Part shown: positions 43,828 to 52,202 of the stretch, one piece after another | How the letters are laid out: each line of letters begins with the position of its first letter | Position numbering within the stretch: the first letter of the stretch is position 1 | From: Herminiimonas sp. | Lineage (GTDB): Bacteria; Pseudomonadota; Gammaproteobacteria; Burkholderiales; Burkholderiaceae | Direction: 5' to 3' | Assembly: GCF_030655415.1 (NCBI RefSeq) | Contig: NZ_JAURVN010000009.1 | Location: forward strand, 62,001 to 126,000 | DNA: 64,000 nucleotides | Position numbers and translations under genes: made by a program | Notes under the pieces: generated by a model | Databases searched by the model: none | The model's input: only the letters and a program-made list of their open reading frames with translations | What the model was told of the DNA's origin: nothing

Positions 43828-43846
43828 TACCGGTCTTTCCGATTCG

Positions 43847-44986
43847 CTATCCTAACTTTTGCGCCAACGCACTTGCCCGCAGATTTGTATAACCTCGCAG
43901 CATCGATAAGGTTTTATGCCCTGTCTGCGAAGACACTTCCATAATGTCCAGACCCTTTTCAAACATGCGACTTGTCGCTTCTCGGCGGCAGTCGTGTAGT
44001 CGAATATTCTCAAGAAAGCCGGAGGCCGGTTTTTGACCGGTTTCTGTGCAATGAATGCGATACCGCTCTTTCGCCTTGTGTATTGCTTTTTCAAAGGCAT
44101 AGCGAATTGCACGCGTCGTAATTTGAAATAACTCTTGATCGCCAAAAGACTTTCGAAGCTGCGTAACTTTCTCACTTTTGCGCCCTGCTACCAACGGTGC
44201 TAAAAGAACCGTTGCACGTGACGAAAGTCCAATGATTCTGTCTTCGCCATTTTTTGTATCAAGTAAATTGGCCGTTCGTGCAACCAGATCAACATCCTTA
44301 ACGCGTAAACGTAGCAACTCGCCACGACGGCAAGCTGTCTCAATCAGCAATTCAAAAATTGTGAGTAACAGCGGATTACGTGCCTTTGCCAACTCTGCGC
44401 GAACGTATTCAAATTCCTCATTTTCAAAACGACGGCTACGCATACGTGCCGGCTTTGGCAGCTCTACCGTTTTAACCGGATTCTGCAGGTCAGTGCACCA
44501 GCGCCTGGTAATCGCGATCCGGAATAGATGGCTGACAAGCATCAGGTACTTTCGAATTGTCGTATCGGAGAGCTTACAGCTCTTCAGTTCGCGTTTTAGC
44601 CGTTCAATAGCGTCACCATCCGCCAGATAGACGGGAAGGCCAGCAAAGGTCTTTATGCGCCTTAGACGGCCAATTGCATAGGCCTCTTCCTTGTAGCCTT
44701 TTTTGCCTGGCGTGACTTCCTCCGCATAACGCTTCAGCAAACTATCGATAGTAAGATTCGTCGCTTTCTTTTTTTCAGCCTTGGCCCGCAGGACTTTTTC
44801 CTGATCCTTGTCAGTGGATTTTCCTGCGCGTAGCAGATCTCGGTAAGCGCGTGCCTCTTCAATAGAAAAAAACGTTTCATTGATAAAGGTCTCTCCGACC
44901 TTCATCCGAACTCGAAAACTGTAGCCGTCCGATCTAGCCTCAATATTTTTTTCGTTATTTGGCTTAGCTGCAGATTTTTTATGCAT
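43847..44986 (-). CDS. int: Tyrosine recombinase (integrase) of the element
   Basis: About 379 residues from the ATG at 44986 (MHKKSAAKPN), which has GAGGTGG upstream; the frame to 45076 would cover the arm-type repeats and is unlikely. An N-terminal arm-binding region is followed by a core-binding domain (about 70-190) and the catalytic domain with ACRRGELLRLRV (first Arg), LHDCRREATSRMFEKG (His-x-x-Arg) and GHKTLSMLRGYTNL (second His and nucleophile Tyr). It would catalyse integration and excision at the 57-bp tRNA repeat. It is transcribed away from attR. Confidence 0.95.
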   Translation of the reverse strand: MHKKSAAKPNNEKNIEARSDGYSFRVRMKVGETFINETFFSIEEARAYRDLLRAGKSTDKDQEKVLRAKAEKKKATNLTIDSLLKRYAEEVTPGKKGYKEEAYAIGRLRRIKTFAGLPVYLADGDAIERLKRELKSCKLSDTTIRKYLMLVSHLFRIAITRRWCTDLQNPVKTVELPKPARMRSRRFENEEFEYVRAELAKARNPLLLTIFELLIETACRRGELLRLRVKDVDLVARTANLLDTKNGEDRIIGLSSRATVLLAPLVAGRKSEKVTQLRKSFGDQELFQITTRAIRYAFEKAIHKAKERYRIHCTETGQKPASGFLENIRLHDCRREATSRMFEKGLDIMEVSSQTGHKTLSMLRGYTNLRASALAQKLG

Positions 44987-45000
44987 TTTCCCACCTCGTT

Positions 45001-45018
45001 TTGTCCTAATTTGTCCTG
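45001..45018. repeat. TTGTCCT pair near attR (probable integrase arm-type sites)
   Basis: TTGTCCT at 45001-45007 and 45011-45017, 10 bp apart, immediately upstream of the integrase start. The pair nearly equals the one at 29026-29042, with TTGTCCT(A/G)ATTTGTCCTG in common. Being in the int leader, binding could also repress int. Confidence 0.75.
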
Positions 45019-45089
45019 CAATTAGAATAAAAAGATGGGGTGATAAGCGGAAGTCCTTACCAGTACTCAGTTTCAAGATATTTTGATGA

Positions 45090-45146
45090 GGGACTCAAAA
45101 TCCCGCGCCGCAAGGCGTGCCGGTTCGATTCCGGCTCTCGGCACCA
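45090..45146. repeat. attR: 57-bp copy of the tRNA-Leu 3' end
   Basis: An exact repeat of 28829-28885. No tRNA 5' half precedes it, so it is not a second tRNA gene. It marks the right junction of the element. Confidence 0.96.
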
Positions 45147-45175
45147 GTAGAACATGCAGTAAGCTTCAAAACAGA

Positions 45176-45211
45176 AACCCGTATTTAGCGACAAGCTGAT
45201 GCGGGTTTTTT
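45176..45211 (+). terminator. Probable original tRNA-Leu terminator, displaced by the element
   Basis: AACCCGTAT and ATGCGGGTT pair (one G-U) around a 14-base loop, followed by TTTTT. It lies 30 bases past attR on the chromosomal side, so before integration it would have followed the tRNA gene. The rest of 45212-45490 holds no gene; it should carry the sia promoter, which I could not place. Confidence 0.8.
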
Positions 45212-45490
45212 GTTGTTCGGACACTTCCCGCATGCGCTTCCGGCTCGGTAGTTTAAGCAGCCCGACAACTCCCCTCTTCTCGCAGACTCCTTCCCTTTTG
45301 TTGCTTTAAAAAATCTGAATTGTTTCCACAAGTCATTCCCCGGTCATACGGCGTGACTAAAATCCTATCTGCTTCTAAACACAGTTGGCCGCTCCACTTA
45401 AGCGACTTCGCGTCCTTATACCTTGGCTAAACACGCTCCAAAACGTCACAAGGCAGGTCGCCCTGCATTACAGGTTCGTGCGAGAAAATT

Positions 45491-46753
45491 TTGAAAATTG
45501 ATTTCAACATCATGTCCGTTATCAACCCGCTGCAAGCGCGCACGTCTGCACGAGCGCTTGCGGTAGTCGTGCCGACTATTTCGTTCGATCAGTCGAATGC
45601 GCAGGTATTGGAATTGTTCAGTCGGAACCGTGAATTGGTGAGCTTGCCGGTTCTCGAAAATGAACGGCCTATCGGTTTAATCAGCCGCAATATCTTCATG
45701 TCACAGATGTCCAAGCCGTACTACCGCGAGTTGTACGAGAAGAAAAACTGTATAGCCTTCATGGATAAGAATCCATTGATTGTCCAGGCAAACACGCAAA
45801 TAGAAACCCTGGCGGCGCTTGCGGTGGAATCTGGCGACAAGACATTGGCAGACGGTTTTCTGATTGTGGAAGACGAGAGATTTATTGGTTTGGGTTCTGG
45901 CCTGGATCTGATGCGCATGATGGTCGATCTTCAGACGGAAAAGAATCTGCAGGTCATGCAAAGCATCGACTACGCCAGTACGATTCAACGCGCAATGATG
46001 AGCACGTCACGCAAGGCCATGAGCGCGACGCTGAAAGATGCATGTTTGATTTGGGAGCCTCGCGACGTCGTGGGCGGCGACTTTTATCATTTTGAACGTT
46101 TCAAGGATGGCTGGTTTGCGGCTGTCGCCGATTGCACTGGGCATGGTGTGCCGGGCGCTTTCCTGACCCTGATTGCATCGTCTTTATTGTCCCAAGGTCT
46201 GGGCAAACTGGGGCCGAAAGATCCTGCGCTGCTGATGAGCGAAGTCAACCGCGGAATGAAGCAGGCACTCGGCCAATATGCCGAGCAGAATCGTTTGTCC
46301 GAGTCTGATGACGGCATGGATGCGGCCTTCTTTTGGTTCAATGATGCGACATGCGAACTGACTTGCGCTAACGCAAAAGCACCCTTGTTTATTCTTATGC
46401 CGGATCAAAGCGAAGTCCAGACGATAGAAGGAAAGCGGGTGGGAATTGGCTATGTCGACACACCCGATGACATGCAATGGGATAACAAAACATTCGCACT
46501 GATGGACGGTGCGATCTTGCTGAGTGCAACGGACGGCATTATCGATCAGATTGGCGGCATGAAAAATATCGCCTTTGGCAAGCAGCGCCTGCGTGATTAC
46601 ATACAGCGGCATCGCGACACGCCTATGCCGGAGCTTGGACAATTATTAATGCTGGAGCAAAAAGCGTATCAAGGATTGCATCGTCGCCGTGATGATTTGA
46701 CGGTTTTTGGTTTCCGACTGAATGCATCAAAGCAGCAGCAAACAGCAATGTAG
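45491..46753 (+). CDS. siaA: SiaA-like PP2C phosphatase with CBS-like sensor
   Basis: Up to 420 residues (TTG at 45491; ATG at 45512 gives 413). The N-terminal 150 residues look like a CBS pair (VSLPVLENERPIGLISRNIF, GFLIVEDERFIGLG). Then comes a short coiled linker (QSIDYASTIQRAMM) and a SpoIIE/RsbU-type PP2C domain: EPRDVVGGDFYHF, VADCTGHGVPGAFLTLIASS, and ILLSATDGIIDQIGG for metal-binding aspartates. In Pseudomonas, SiaA is membrane-bound with HAMP and dephosphorylates SiaC; here the input is cytoplasmic. First gene of a four-gene operon with siaB, siaC and siaD. Confidence 0.85.
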   Translation: MKIDFNIMSVINPLQARTSARALAVVVPTISFDQSNAQVLELFSRNRELVSLPVLENERPIGLISRNIFMSQMSKPYYRELYEKKNCIAFMDKNPLIVQANTQIETLAALAVESGDKTLADGFLIVEDERFIGLGSGLDLMRMMVDLQTEKNLQVMQSIDYASTIQRAMMSTSRKAMSATLKDACLIWEPRDVVGGDFYHFERFKDGWFAAVADCTGHGVPGAFLTLIASSLLSQGLGKLGPKDPALLMSEVNRGMKQALGQYAEQNRLSESDDGMDAAFFWFNDATCELTCANAKAPLFILMPDQSEVQTIEGKRVGIGYVDTPDDMQWDNKTFALMDGAILLSATDGIIDQIGGMKNIAFGKQRLRDYIQRHRDTPMPELGQLLMLEQKAYQGLHRRRDDLTVFGFRLNASKQQQTAM

Positions 46754-46781
46754 GCAGGTTTACAAAGGACGTTGAATCAAG

Positions 46782-47348
46782 ATGGAAAATAAAATTGATA
46801 TTGAAAAACTGCATATGTCTTGCGAATGCATAGGTCACAACCATGTGATTTTTTACTACATGGGATATTTTTCGCAAAACATCATTGCAGCAATGGCAGA
46901 TTCAGTGAAGACGCGCGTTGAATACATCGGTGCAGCAAGTCCTACCCGCCGCAAATTGTTTTCGTCGTTTATTGAAATGGCACAGAACATTATCCATTAC
47001 TCGGCAGATTCGATTGCCACTCACGGTAAAACAGACGCTGAAATGCGCCGAGGTTCGGTATGCATTTCTGTCGAAAACGATCGCTATTACCTGCAATGTT
47101 CCAATCTGGTTCATGCAGATATTGCCGATCATTTGCGTGAAAAATTGGAGCATCTGCGCACAATGACCAACGATGAAATTCGCCTGGAGTACAAGGAAAC
47201 ATTGCGCGCAGAAACACCGCAGGAAAGCAAAGGCGCCGGCCTCGGTTTGTTAACCATGGCAAGAGATGCCAGCGAACCGCTGGACTTTGAGTTCATACCC
47301 GAAGGGGCAGACGGGAACATGATGTTCTGCCTCAAAGCGACCATCTGA
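46782..47348 (+). CDS. siaB: SiaB-like kinase
   Basis: A 188-residue GHKL-type protein of the SiaB family. The ATP-binding N box is in FIEMAQNIIHYS (about 66-77), and a glycine-rich lid reads ESKGAGLGLLTMAR (about 148-161). There is no membrane segment or receiver. In Pseudomonas, SiaB phosphorylates SiaC and opposes SiaA. It starts 28 bp after siaA. Length is normal for the family. Confidence 0.87.
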   Translation: MENKIDIEKLHMSCECIGHNHVIFYYMGYFSQNIIAAMADSVKTRVEYIGAASPTRRKLFSSFIEMAQNIIHYSADSIATHGKTDAEMRRGSVCISVENDRYYLQCSNLVHADIADHLREKLEHLRTMTNDEIRLEYKETLRAETPQESKGAGLGLLTMARDASEPLDFEFIPEGADGNMMFCLKATI

Positions 47349-47405
47349 TTTAAGTATGCGAACGATATGAGGGGCAGATAGCACCTTCACTGAAAAGACA
47401 AAAAC

Positions 47406-47795
47406 ATGAACAATCTCTTTATCCCTGCCAGCGCGAGTTCACCAGAAGTGGATTTCCGTTTTGATGAACACCGTTTGCTGTTGAAAGGTGAGGCCTACCC
47501 GGAAAACGCAGCAGTTTTCTGGGGTGATGTCATCGCTCCTTTGAACGCCTATCTGGCGCAGGTTGAATCTGGCCAGCAGATCAATATGCAAGTAGCACTT
47601 TCATACTTCAATAGCTCCAGTACAAAAATGCTGTTCTCCTTATTTAGCGCCCTGAATGAAAAGGCGCTTGCGGGCAATGTGATTATTCTTGACTGGTACC
47701 ACGACGAAGATGACGACACGATTTTCGAGTTCGGACAAGAGTTGCATGAAGACTTTCCTGAGTTGACATTCAACGATCATGCAGTGAGGACTTGA
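47406..47795 (+). CDS. siaC: SiaC-like switch protein (DUF1987)
   Basis: A 129-residue DUF1987 protein: PEVDFRFDEHRLLLKGEAYPE in the first third (shortened motif FDEHRLLLKGEAYPE), the segment LSYFNSSSTKMLFSLF, and VIILDWYHDEDDDTIFEFG. By comparison with Pseudomonas SiaC, the phosphorylated threonine should lie in YFNSSSTK, most likely Thr73. Unphosphorylated SiaC binds and activates the diguanylate cyclase SiaD. Its stop codon shares one base with the siaD ATG. Confidence 0.9.
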   Translation: MNNLFIPASASSPEVDFRFDEHRLLLKGEAYPENAAVFWGDVIAPLNAYLAQVESGQQINMQVALSYFNSSSTKMLFSLFSALNEKALAGNVIILDWYHDEDDDTIFEFGQELHEDFPELTFNDHAVRT

Positions 47796-48559
47796 TGAGC
47801 GATAACGATCTGTTCGAAGCGGAAACCCTGGCGTTAAATTCTGCTTACGACGTCATATCGAAGGATGGTGCGTCCAGCGATGAGTACAAATTCGCTTTGG
47901 ATAATCTAGCAAAAAATTACCACCGTCTGATGCGTGAGACACGTCGTTTGATTGCCCGTAGTGATCGCAAAGAACTGGAACTCAATACTCTCAACCTGAA
48001 GTTGCAAACATTAACTTCGGAGTTGGATTACAAAGCGCGACACGACAATCTCACCGGCGTATTAAATCGCGGCGCTATCTTTGATTGTGCTGAACATCAT
48101 CTGAAAAACCATCCACTATCTTTGATAGTGTTGGATATTGATTTCTTCAAACGCATCAACGATGATTTTGGTCACCCAACAGGTGATGCCGTACTGCGTG
48201 AACTTGTTAAGAAATTGGCGTCGGCAATTAATGGCGTCGGCGAAATTGGTCGCGTTGGTGGCGAAGAATTTACTGTTCTATTGCCAAACATTAATCTGGA
48301 TAAGGCAATAGAAATTGCAGAGCATGTGCGCCTGGTCATTGCAGGCGATGCTTTCTCCTGCTTCCCTCGCCCTCACGTGACCGCCAGCTTTGGTGTCAGC
48401 TGGAGTGATACAAACTGTGATTTTGAAGAAGCGTATGGCCGGGCAGACGCGGCTTTGTATAGCGCAAAACATAGTGGCCGCAACCGGGTTGAAGCAGATG
48501 GAATACTCAATCAGATTACTTTAGTAAAACACAAAGAGATTTCCAGCGAAGCCAGGTAA
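47795..48559 (+). CDS. siaD: SiaD-like diguanylate cyclase
   Basis: About 254 residues from the ATG at 47795, which has TGAGG upstream (a TTG at 47792 is also open). A helical N-terminal stalk (about 1-75) suits SiaC binding and dimerisation. The GGDEF domain has DNLTGVLNRGA, VLDIDFFKRINDDFGH and an active GGEEF at 155-159. The residues before GGEEF (NGVGEIGRV) lack the RxxD inhibitory site, so product inhibition by c-di-GMP is not expected. A GAAGCCAG/CTGGCTTC hairpin overlaps the stop (48548-48573) but lacks a T tract. Confidence 0.9.
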   Translation: MSDNDLFEAETLALNSAYDVISKDGASSDEYKFALDNLAKNYHRLMRETRRLIARSDRKELELNTLNLKLQTLTSELDYKARHDNLTGVLNRGAIFDCAEHHLKNHPLSLIVLDIDFFKRINDDFGHPTGDAVLRELVKKLASAINGVGEIGRVGGEEFTVLLPNINLDKAIEIAEHVRLVIAGDAFSCFPRPHVTASFGVSWSDTNCDFEEAYGRADAALYSAKHSGRNRVEADGILNQITLVKHKEISSEAR

Positions 48560-48634
48560 TTGCGACTGGCTTCTCAGCATCACATCCGCGCACTGCTATA
48601 GCGCTACCGAACTTCTATCTTTCGGAAATGAGGG

Positions 48635-50218
48635 CTAGGTCTTTTCTTTTTTGAGGAACTGCGCCAAGTCGTTGATCGACATTGCCTTGGCGAAGAGCCA
48701 ACCTTGCGCGTATTGCACGCCTCGTTCACGTAAGAAATTTGCCTGCATTTCCGTCTCTACACCTTCGGCAATCATCTTAATATCCAGAGATTTTGCCATC
48801 TCTATGATGTGCAGCACGACGGTACTGGTCGCAGCATCGGTCCCTATCGTATCGACAAATGATTTGTCGATCTTCAGATAATCCACCTTGAACGTCGTCA
48901 GGTACGAAAGGCTGGAGTAGCCGGTACCAAAGTCATCGATGGCAACGCAGATACCCATATTGCGGAAGTCGCGTGCGATGTCATGTGCAAGCTCGGTATT
49001 CACAAAACCACGTTCGGTTGCTTCCACCACCAGATTTTTTGGCTTGATCCATGTACGTTCCATCAGTCCGCGCAGATTGGAAACGATATTCAAACACCGC
49101 AGATCAGCGGCAGAAAGATTGATAGCGAAGTGAAAGTCAGGATGATCCTGTAGCAGCTTGGGCACGTCACGTTCAATTAATTCAAGAACGCGGTCAGTAA
49201 TGCGCAGAATCAAATTACTTTCTTCGGCGATCGGGATGAAGAGATCAGGCGCAACCAGTTTGCCATTAGCCCGACGCCAACGCATCAATGCTTCTGCGCC
49301 TACGCAGCGGCCAGTTTGCAGATCGATTACCGGTTGATATTCGAGGAAGAATTCTTTTCGCTTCAGCGCCACGCGCAAGAAGGAAGGCCAGGAAGTCTGC
49401 TGCTTTGCCAGAAAATAAAATGCCGTCACCAATAGAATTCCCGCGAGGATTCCAATTGGAACCAGAACCATCGATAACTTGTGCGACCTGACGTCCACGT
49501 ACTTGACTGGAACCGCGGCCACCGAGGTCCAATCAAAATCATTCGAACGCCTTAGTGCGACAACATACTCACCATCGAAAAAGGTGGCGTATCCGCCTTT
49601 TGGCAAAGGACGCAGCCATTCCTTTTTAAACACTCCGCGCTTCAATAATAAAAGTCCGGTACTGGTGTTGACCGAGGCGAGCGATACGTCACGGTTATCT
49701 TCGAAGACATCAAGCGGAAGTTCGCGATGGATGATTGCGGCGTAACCATATTTTTCGATCATGATGAACTGCATCTCGGGTGCAATCGAGAGTGTCACCT
49801 CCATACGGACCGAAGCGCCGGTGGTGCTTACATAGTCGACTGGGCCTAGCTCTACCCCTTTGCCGTGGTGTCCTAGCGAAGAACACATCCAACGTCCGTT
49901 GGCGACATAACCAACTGCCGGCAGATAACTTGACGTGATGCCGATCTCTCGCATCAGCTTGATGCGATCTTCTGAACAAGGATTTGTCGGCTTTTCTTTT
50001 CTCAGCTCGACAAATGCATCCTTGATTTGTGCGTTGGTTTTATCCGTCCGACGTTGCAATTCATCAGCAAGTGACAAGGCACTAGTTGTTTCAATGTCGA
50101 GACTTTGTTGGTGGGAGATATACAGCGATACCGCGATAGGTGCCGCGATGGCAAAGAGGGCGACTATGGCCGCTAAACTGATAGAGAAAATACGATTCAC
50201 TATATCCCCGAGACGCAC
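48635..50218 (-). CDS. CSS-motif EAL-domain c-di-GMP phosphodiesterase
   Basis: A 527-residue membrane protein. The first helix is at about 10-33, then a periplasmic domain with Cys81 and CSS at 112-114 (the redox CSS motif), then a second helix at about 250-270 and an EAL domain: VGAEALMRWRR, NLSAADLR, EATERGF, IDDFGTGYSSLSYLTTF, LKIDKSFVD and IAEGVET. All usual catalytic acids are present. Family members are activated when the periplasmic disulfide is lost. It is convergent with siaD, so a cyclase and a phosphodiesterase stand tail to tail. The 293 bases to the next gene hold no gene. Confidence 0.92.
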   Translation of the reverse strand: MRLGDIVNRIFSISLAAIVALFAIAAPIAVSLYISHQQSLDIETTSALSLADELQRRTDKTNAQIKDAFVELRKEKPTNPCSEDRIKLMREIGITSSYLPAVGYVANGRWMCSSLGHHGKGVELGPVDYVSTTGASVRMEVTLSIAPEMQFIMIEKYGYAAIIHRELPLDVFEDNRDVSLASVNTSTGLLLLKRGVFKKEWLRPLPKGGYATFFDGEYVVALRRSNDFDWTSVAAVPVKYVDVRSHKLSMVLVPIGILAGILLVTAFYFLAKQQTSWPSFLRVALKRKEFFLEYQPVIDLQTGRCVGAEALMRWRRANGKLVAPDLFIPIAEESNLILRITDRVLELIERDVPKLLQDHPDFHFAINLSAADLRCLNIVSNLRGLMERTWIKPKNLVVEATERGFVNTELAHDIARDFRNMGICVAIDDFGTGYSSLSYLTTFKVDYLKIDKSFVDTIGTDAATSTVVLHIIEMAKSLDIKMIAEGVETEMQANFLRERGVQYAQGWLFAKAMSINDLAQFLKKEKT

Positions 50219-50511
50219 TCATTAATGGCGGCAAGAGAATCCATGAAAACAGATTTCTATACCGGAACCAAGCTCCGAGAATAATATATGCATTCTGGAA
50301 ACATGAACATGTTTGAATGACGCGCGAGCAAGTTGAATTGAAATTTGTTGTGATAGAGACGAACTTGAAGCTGAAGAAACTGACGTGTCACATGTGCAGT
50401 TTTGATTTAATGAAGATGTCTTTAGCATCCATATTTGGATTTTCAGACGGCCGCAATTTGCAGCTAATAATTCTACTCATTAAGCCATCTATTCCCTAAC
50501 TAAGCACCGCT

Positions 50512-51414
50512 TTACTTTGCATTGTCGGTGTTGATACGACCACCATCTGATTTGACGAATTGATCGACCTCATCCAGCACAGGAGCCTGATGCTGGAAAG
50601 GCCAGACCAGTGATGCGATCAGCGTCGCATGCGATGGCTTGGGGAAGTAGAGTTCTTTTACTGACACGCCAGCAGCCTTCAACTTTGTCGCCATGCCGCC
50701 AGTATTACGTTGTGGATTCACCAGCTTGTCTTCGCTGGCAGCAATCAACAACGCTGGCGGTGAACCTGCGATTGCATACTTGATGGGTTGCGACTCAGGT
50801 GGCGAATTCGGGAAATGAAATACCGGTTTGACGTCGGGATTCTCGATAGGTAAAAAGTCATACGGACCAGCCAAACCTATCCAGCCGCGCACGATGCTTG
50901 GTGACACGCCTACTTTATTCAGCCAACGTTTATCCAATGCGACCATCGCTGCGTTATATGCACCCGAGCTATGGCCCATCACAAAAATATGTTGGGCATC
51001 GCCACCAAAACGGGCGATCTGGCTATTGGTCCATGCAACTGCTGCTGCGCTATCTTCCAAAAAACTGGGGTAGCGAACTTGCGGATACAAACGATAGTCG
51101 GCAACCACGGTGACGATACCGCGCGATGCCAGCGCTGAACCGACGAAGGCGTAATCTGCACGATCGCCCTTATTCCATGAGCCGCCATAAAAGAACACGA
51201 TCACCGGTGCGGGGCTGTTGGCCTTGACCGGCTTGTAGACATCCAGGCGCTGGCGTGGATCATCGCCATAAGCGATGTCAGCTGATTTCTCGTAACTGCT
51301 GGATGGCGTCACTGCATTCAATAAAGTCAGCGGTGCACAAGCGCCGAGTCCCAAGACAATTGCGATGCCGGCCGAAACGATCAGCCCGCTTTTCAAACCA
51401 GTCGACATCGGCAT
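50512..51414 (-). CDS. Alpha/beta-hydrolase lipoprotein (esterase)
   Basis: A 300-residue protein. Its signal peptide ends in the lipobox LGAC (Cys26), so it is probably lipid-anchored. The hydrolase part has FFYGGSW at 74-80, the oxyanion-hole element of the HSL/BD-FAE-type esterases (usually HGGxW; the His is Tyr here), GHSSG at 147-151 with nucleophile Ser149, an Asp in ASEDKLV and a His in PSHATLI. Substrate unknown. It is about 75 bp downstream of the anti-sigma gene and on the same strand, so it may belong to the same transcript. Confidence 0.87.
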   Translation of the reverse strand: MPMSTGLKSGLIVSAGIAIVLGLGACAPLTLLNAVTPSSSYEKSADIAYGDDPRQRLDVYKPVKANSPAPVIVFFYGGSWNKGDRADYAFVGSALASRGIVTVVADYRLYPQVRYPSFLEDSAAAVAWTNSQIARFGGDAQHIFVMGHSSGAYNAAMVALDKRWLNKVGVSPSIVRGWIGLAGPYDFLPIENPDVKPVFHFPNSPPESQPIKYAIAGSPPALLIAASEDKLVNPQRNTGGMATKLKAAGVSVKELYFPKPSHATLIASLVWPFQHQAPVLDEVDQFVKSDGGRINTDNAK

Positions 51415-51488
51415 TCAGAACCCTCCAGTATGCTTGGGCGAGCAGCCAGCATTTTTAATTGCCGCACTGCCCGCTTACCACTCTATTG

Positions 51489-52202
51489 CTAGATTTTTAC
51501 CCACGCGCCTTTGTACAATATCGGTCCGGTCGCTTTGTTCGGATCACCCGAACCGCCTTTTGGTTCCAGCGTAACGGCCAATATCGGTGCAACATCTGGC
51601 GAGGTCGCATCGCCGAGTGCCACGATATGACTGCCCTGCTCATCAATCAAACCAACCGAACGTACTTTGCCGTCTTTGGTAATCGCCCACAGTTCAAGAC
51701 TCTTGTCGGCGGCGAGTGCCTGCGGCTGCACCACCTTGATGGTCATGCGGTTCTTGGTCGCATCGCCAGTAGCAACCGCGATCAACTGCGCGTTGTCATC
51801 GTTCAGCATCGCGACAAAGGATGTGACCGGTAACTCTGCGGCCGGACGCATCATCAGCACCGAGAAGAAGATCAAGGCAGCAGTCGTGGACACCATGCCC
51901 AGACCACGCCAGAAACTGAGGTCTTCGCGCAGGTTCAGCCAGTAAGCCAATTTACGTTTCGCAGGACTTTGCAGATCGAGTCGTTTAGAGAGAGCTGACC
52001 AGACCGAAGGCGGCGGTTGCACTGCGGTTGCAAACTCGACCATAGGCACCAGGCGGTCTTGCCATTCAGCGACCGCGCGACGCAATGCGACGTCGGACTT
52101 CATCCATGTTTCCAGACGGCGGCGCGCGCCACCGATCAAGGTGCCGAGCACATATTCGGATGCCAGTTTGTCGCGCAGGACTTCGTTATGCTGAATATTC
52201 AT
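51489..52202 (-). CDS. RskA-type anti-sigma factor
   Basis: About 237 residues from the ATG at 52202, which overlaps the sigma-factor stop (ATGA). The N-terminal 90 residues are a helical zinc-free anti-sigma domain (LASEYVLGTLIGGARRRLET, FATAVQPPPSVWSALSKRL). A single membrane helix lies at about 105-128, then a periplasmic RskA domain (FVAMLNDDNAQLIAVATGD, KSLELWAITKDGKVRSVGLI, VTLEPKGGS). It would hold the ECF sigma factor at the membrane until a signal triggers its cleavage or release. Confidence 0.9.
   Translation of the reverse strand: MNIQHNEVLRDKLASEYVLGTLIGGARRRLETWMKSDVALRRAVAEWQDRLVPMVEFATAVQPPPSVWSALSKRLDLQSPAKRKLAYWLNLREDLSFWRGLGMVSTTAALIFFSVLMMRPAAELPVTSFVAMLNDDNAQLIAVATGDATKNRMTIKVVQPQALAADKSLELWAITKDGKVRSVGLIDEQGSHIVALGDATSPDVAPILAVTLEPKGGSGDPNKATGPILYKGAWVKI

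Larger units (their letters stand above)
28829..45146. mobile_element. Integrative mobilizable element (IME) in tRNA-Leu
   Basis: About 16.3 kb bounded by exact 57-bp repeats. It contains a tyrosine integrase next to attR, paired arm-type repeats inside both ends, an AlpA-like regulator and Rep-like gene next to attL, and a relaxase with an IncQ-like oriT and a divergent MobC-like gene. There is no type IV secretion or coupling-protein gene, so it would need a helper conjugation system. Much of it is more AT-rich than the flanking chromosome. Cargo is mostly unknown or defence-like (FRG, Abi-alpha, RES, DEDD exonuclease). Two cargo genes are broken. Confidence 0.93.

Noticed and set aside
45090..45146. 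Second tRNA-Leu gene
   Set aside because: Only the 3' 57 bases are present with no D arm or 5' acceptor strand; it is attR.
28829..45146. CRISPR array or prophage structural genes in the element
   Set aside because: No regularly spaced repeats, and no capsid, tail, terminase or lysis genes.
28829..45146. Self-transmissible conjugative element (ICE)
   Set aside because: No VirB4/TraU ATPase, coupling protein or pilus genes; only mobilisation functions are present.
48548..48573. Intrinsic terminator at the end of siaD
   Set aside because: A good GAAGCCAG/CTGGCTTC stem, but it overlaps the stop codon and lacks a T tract on either strand.
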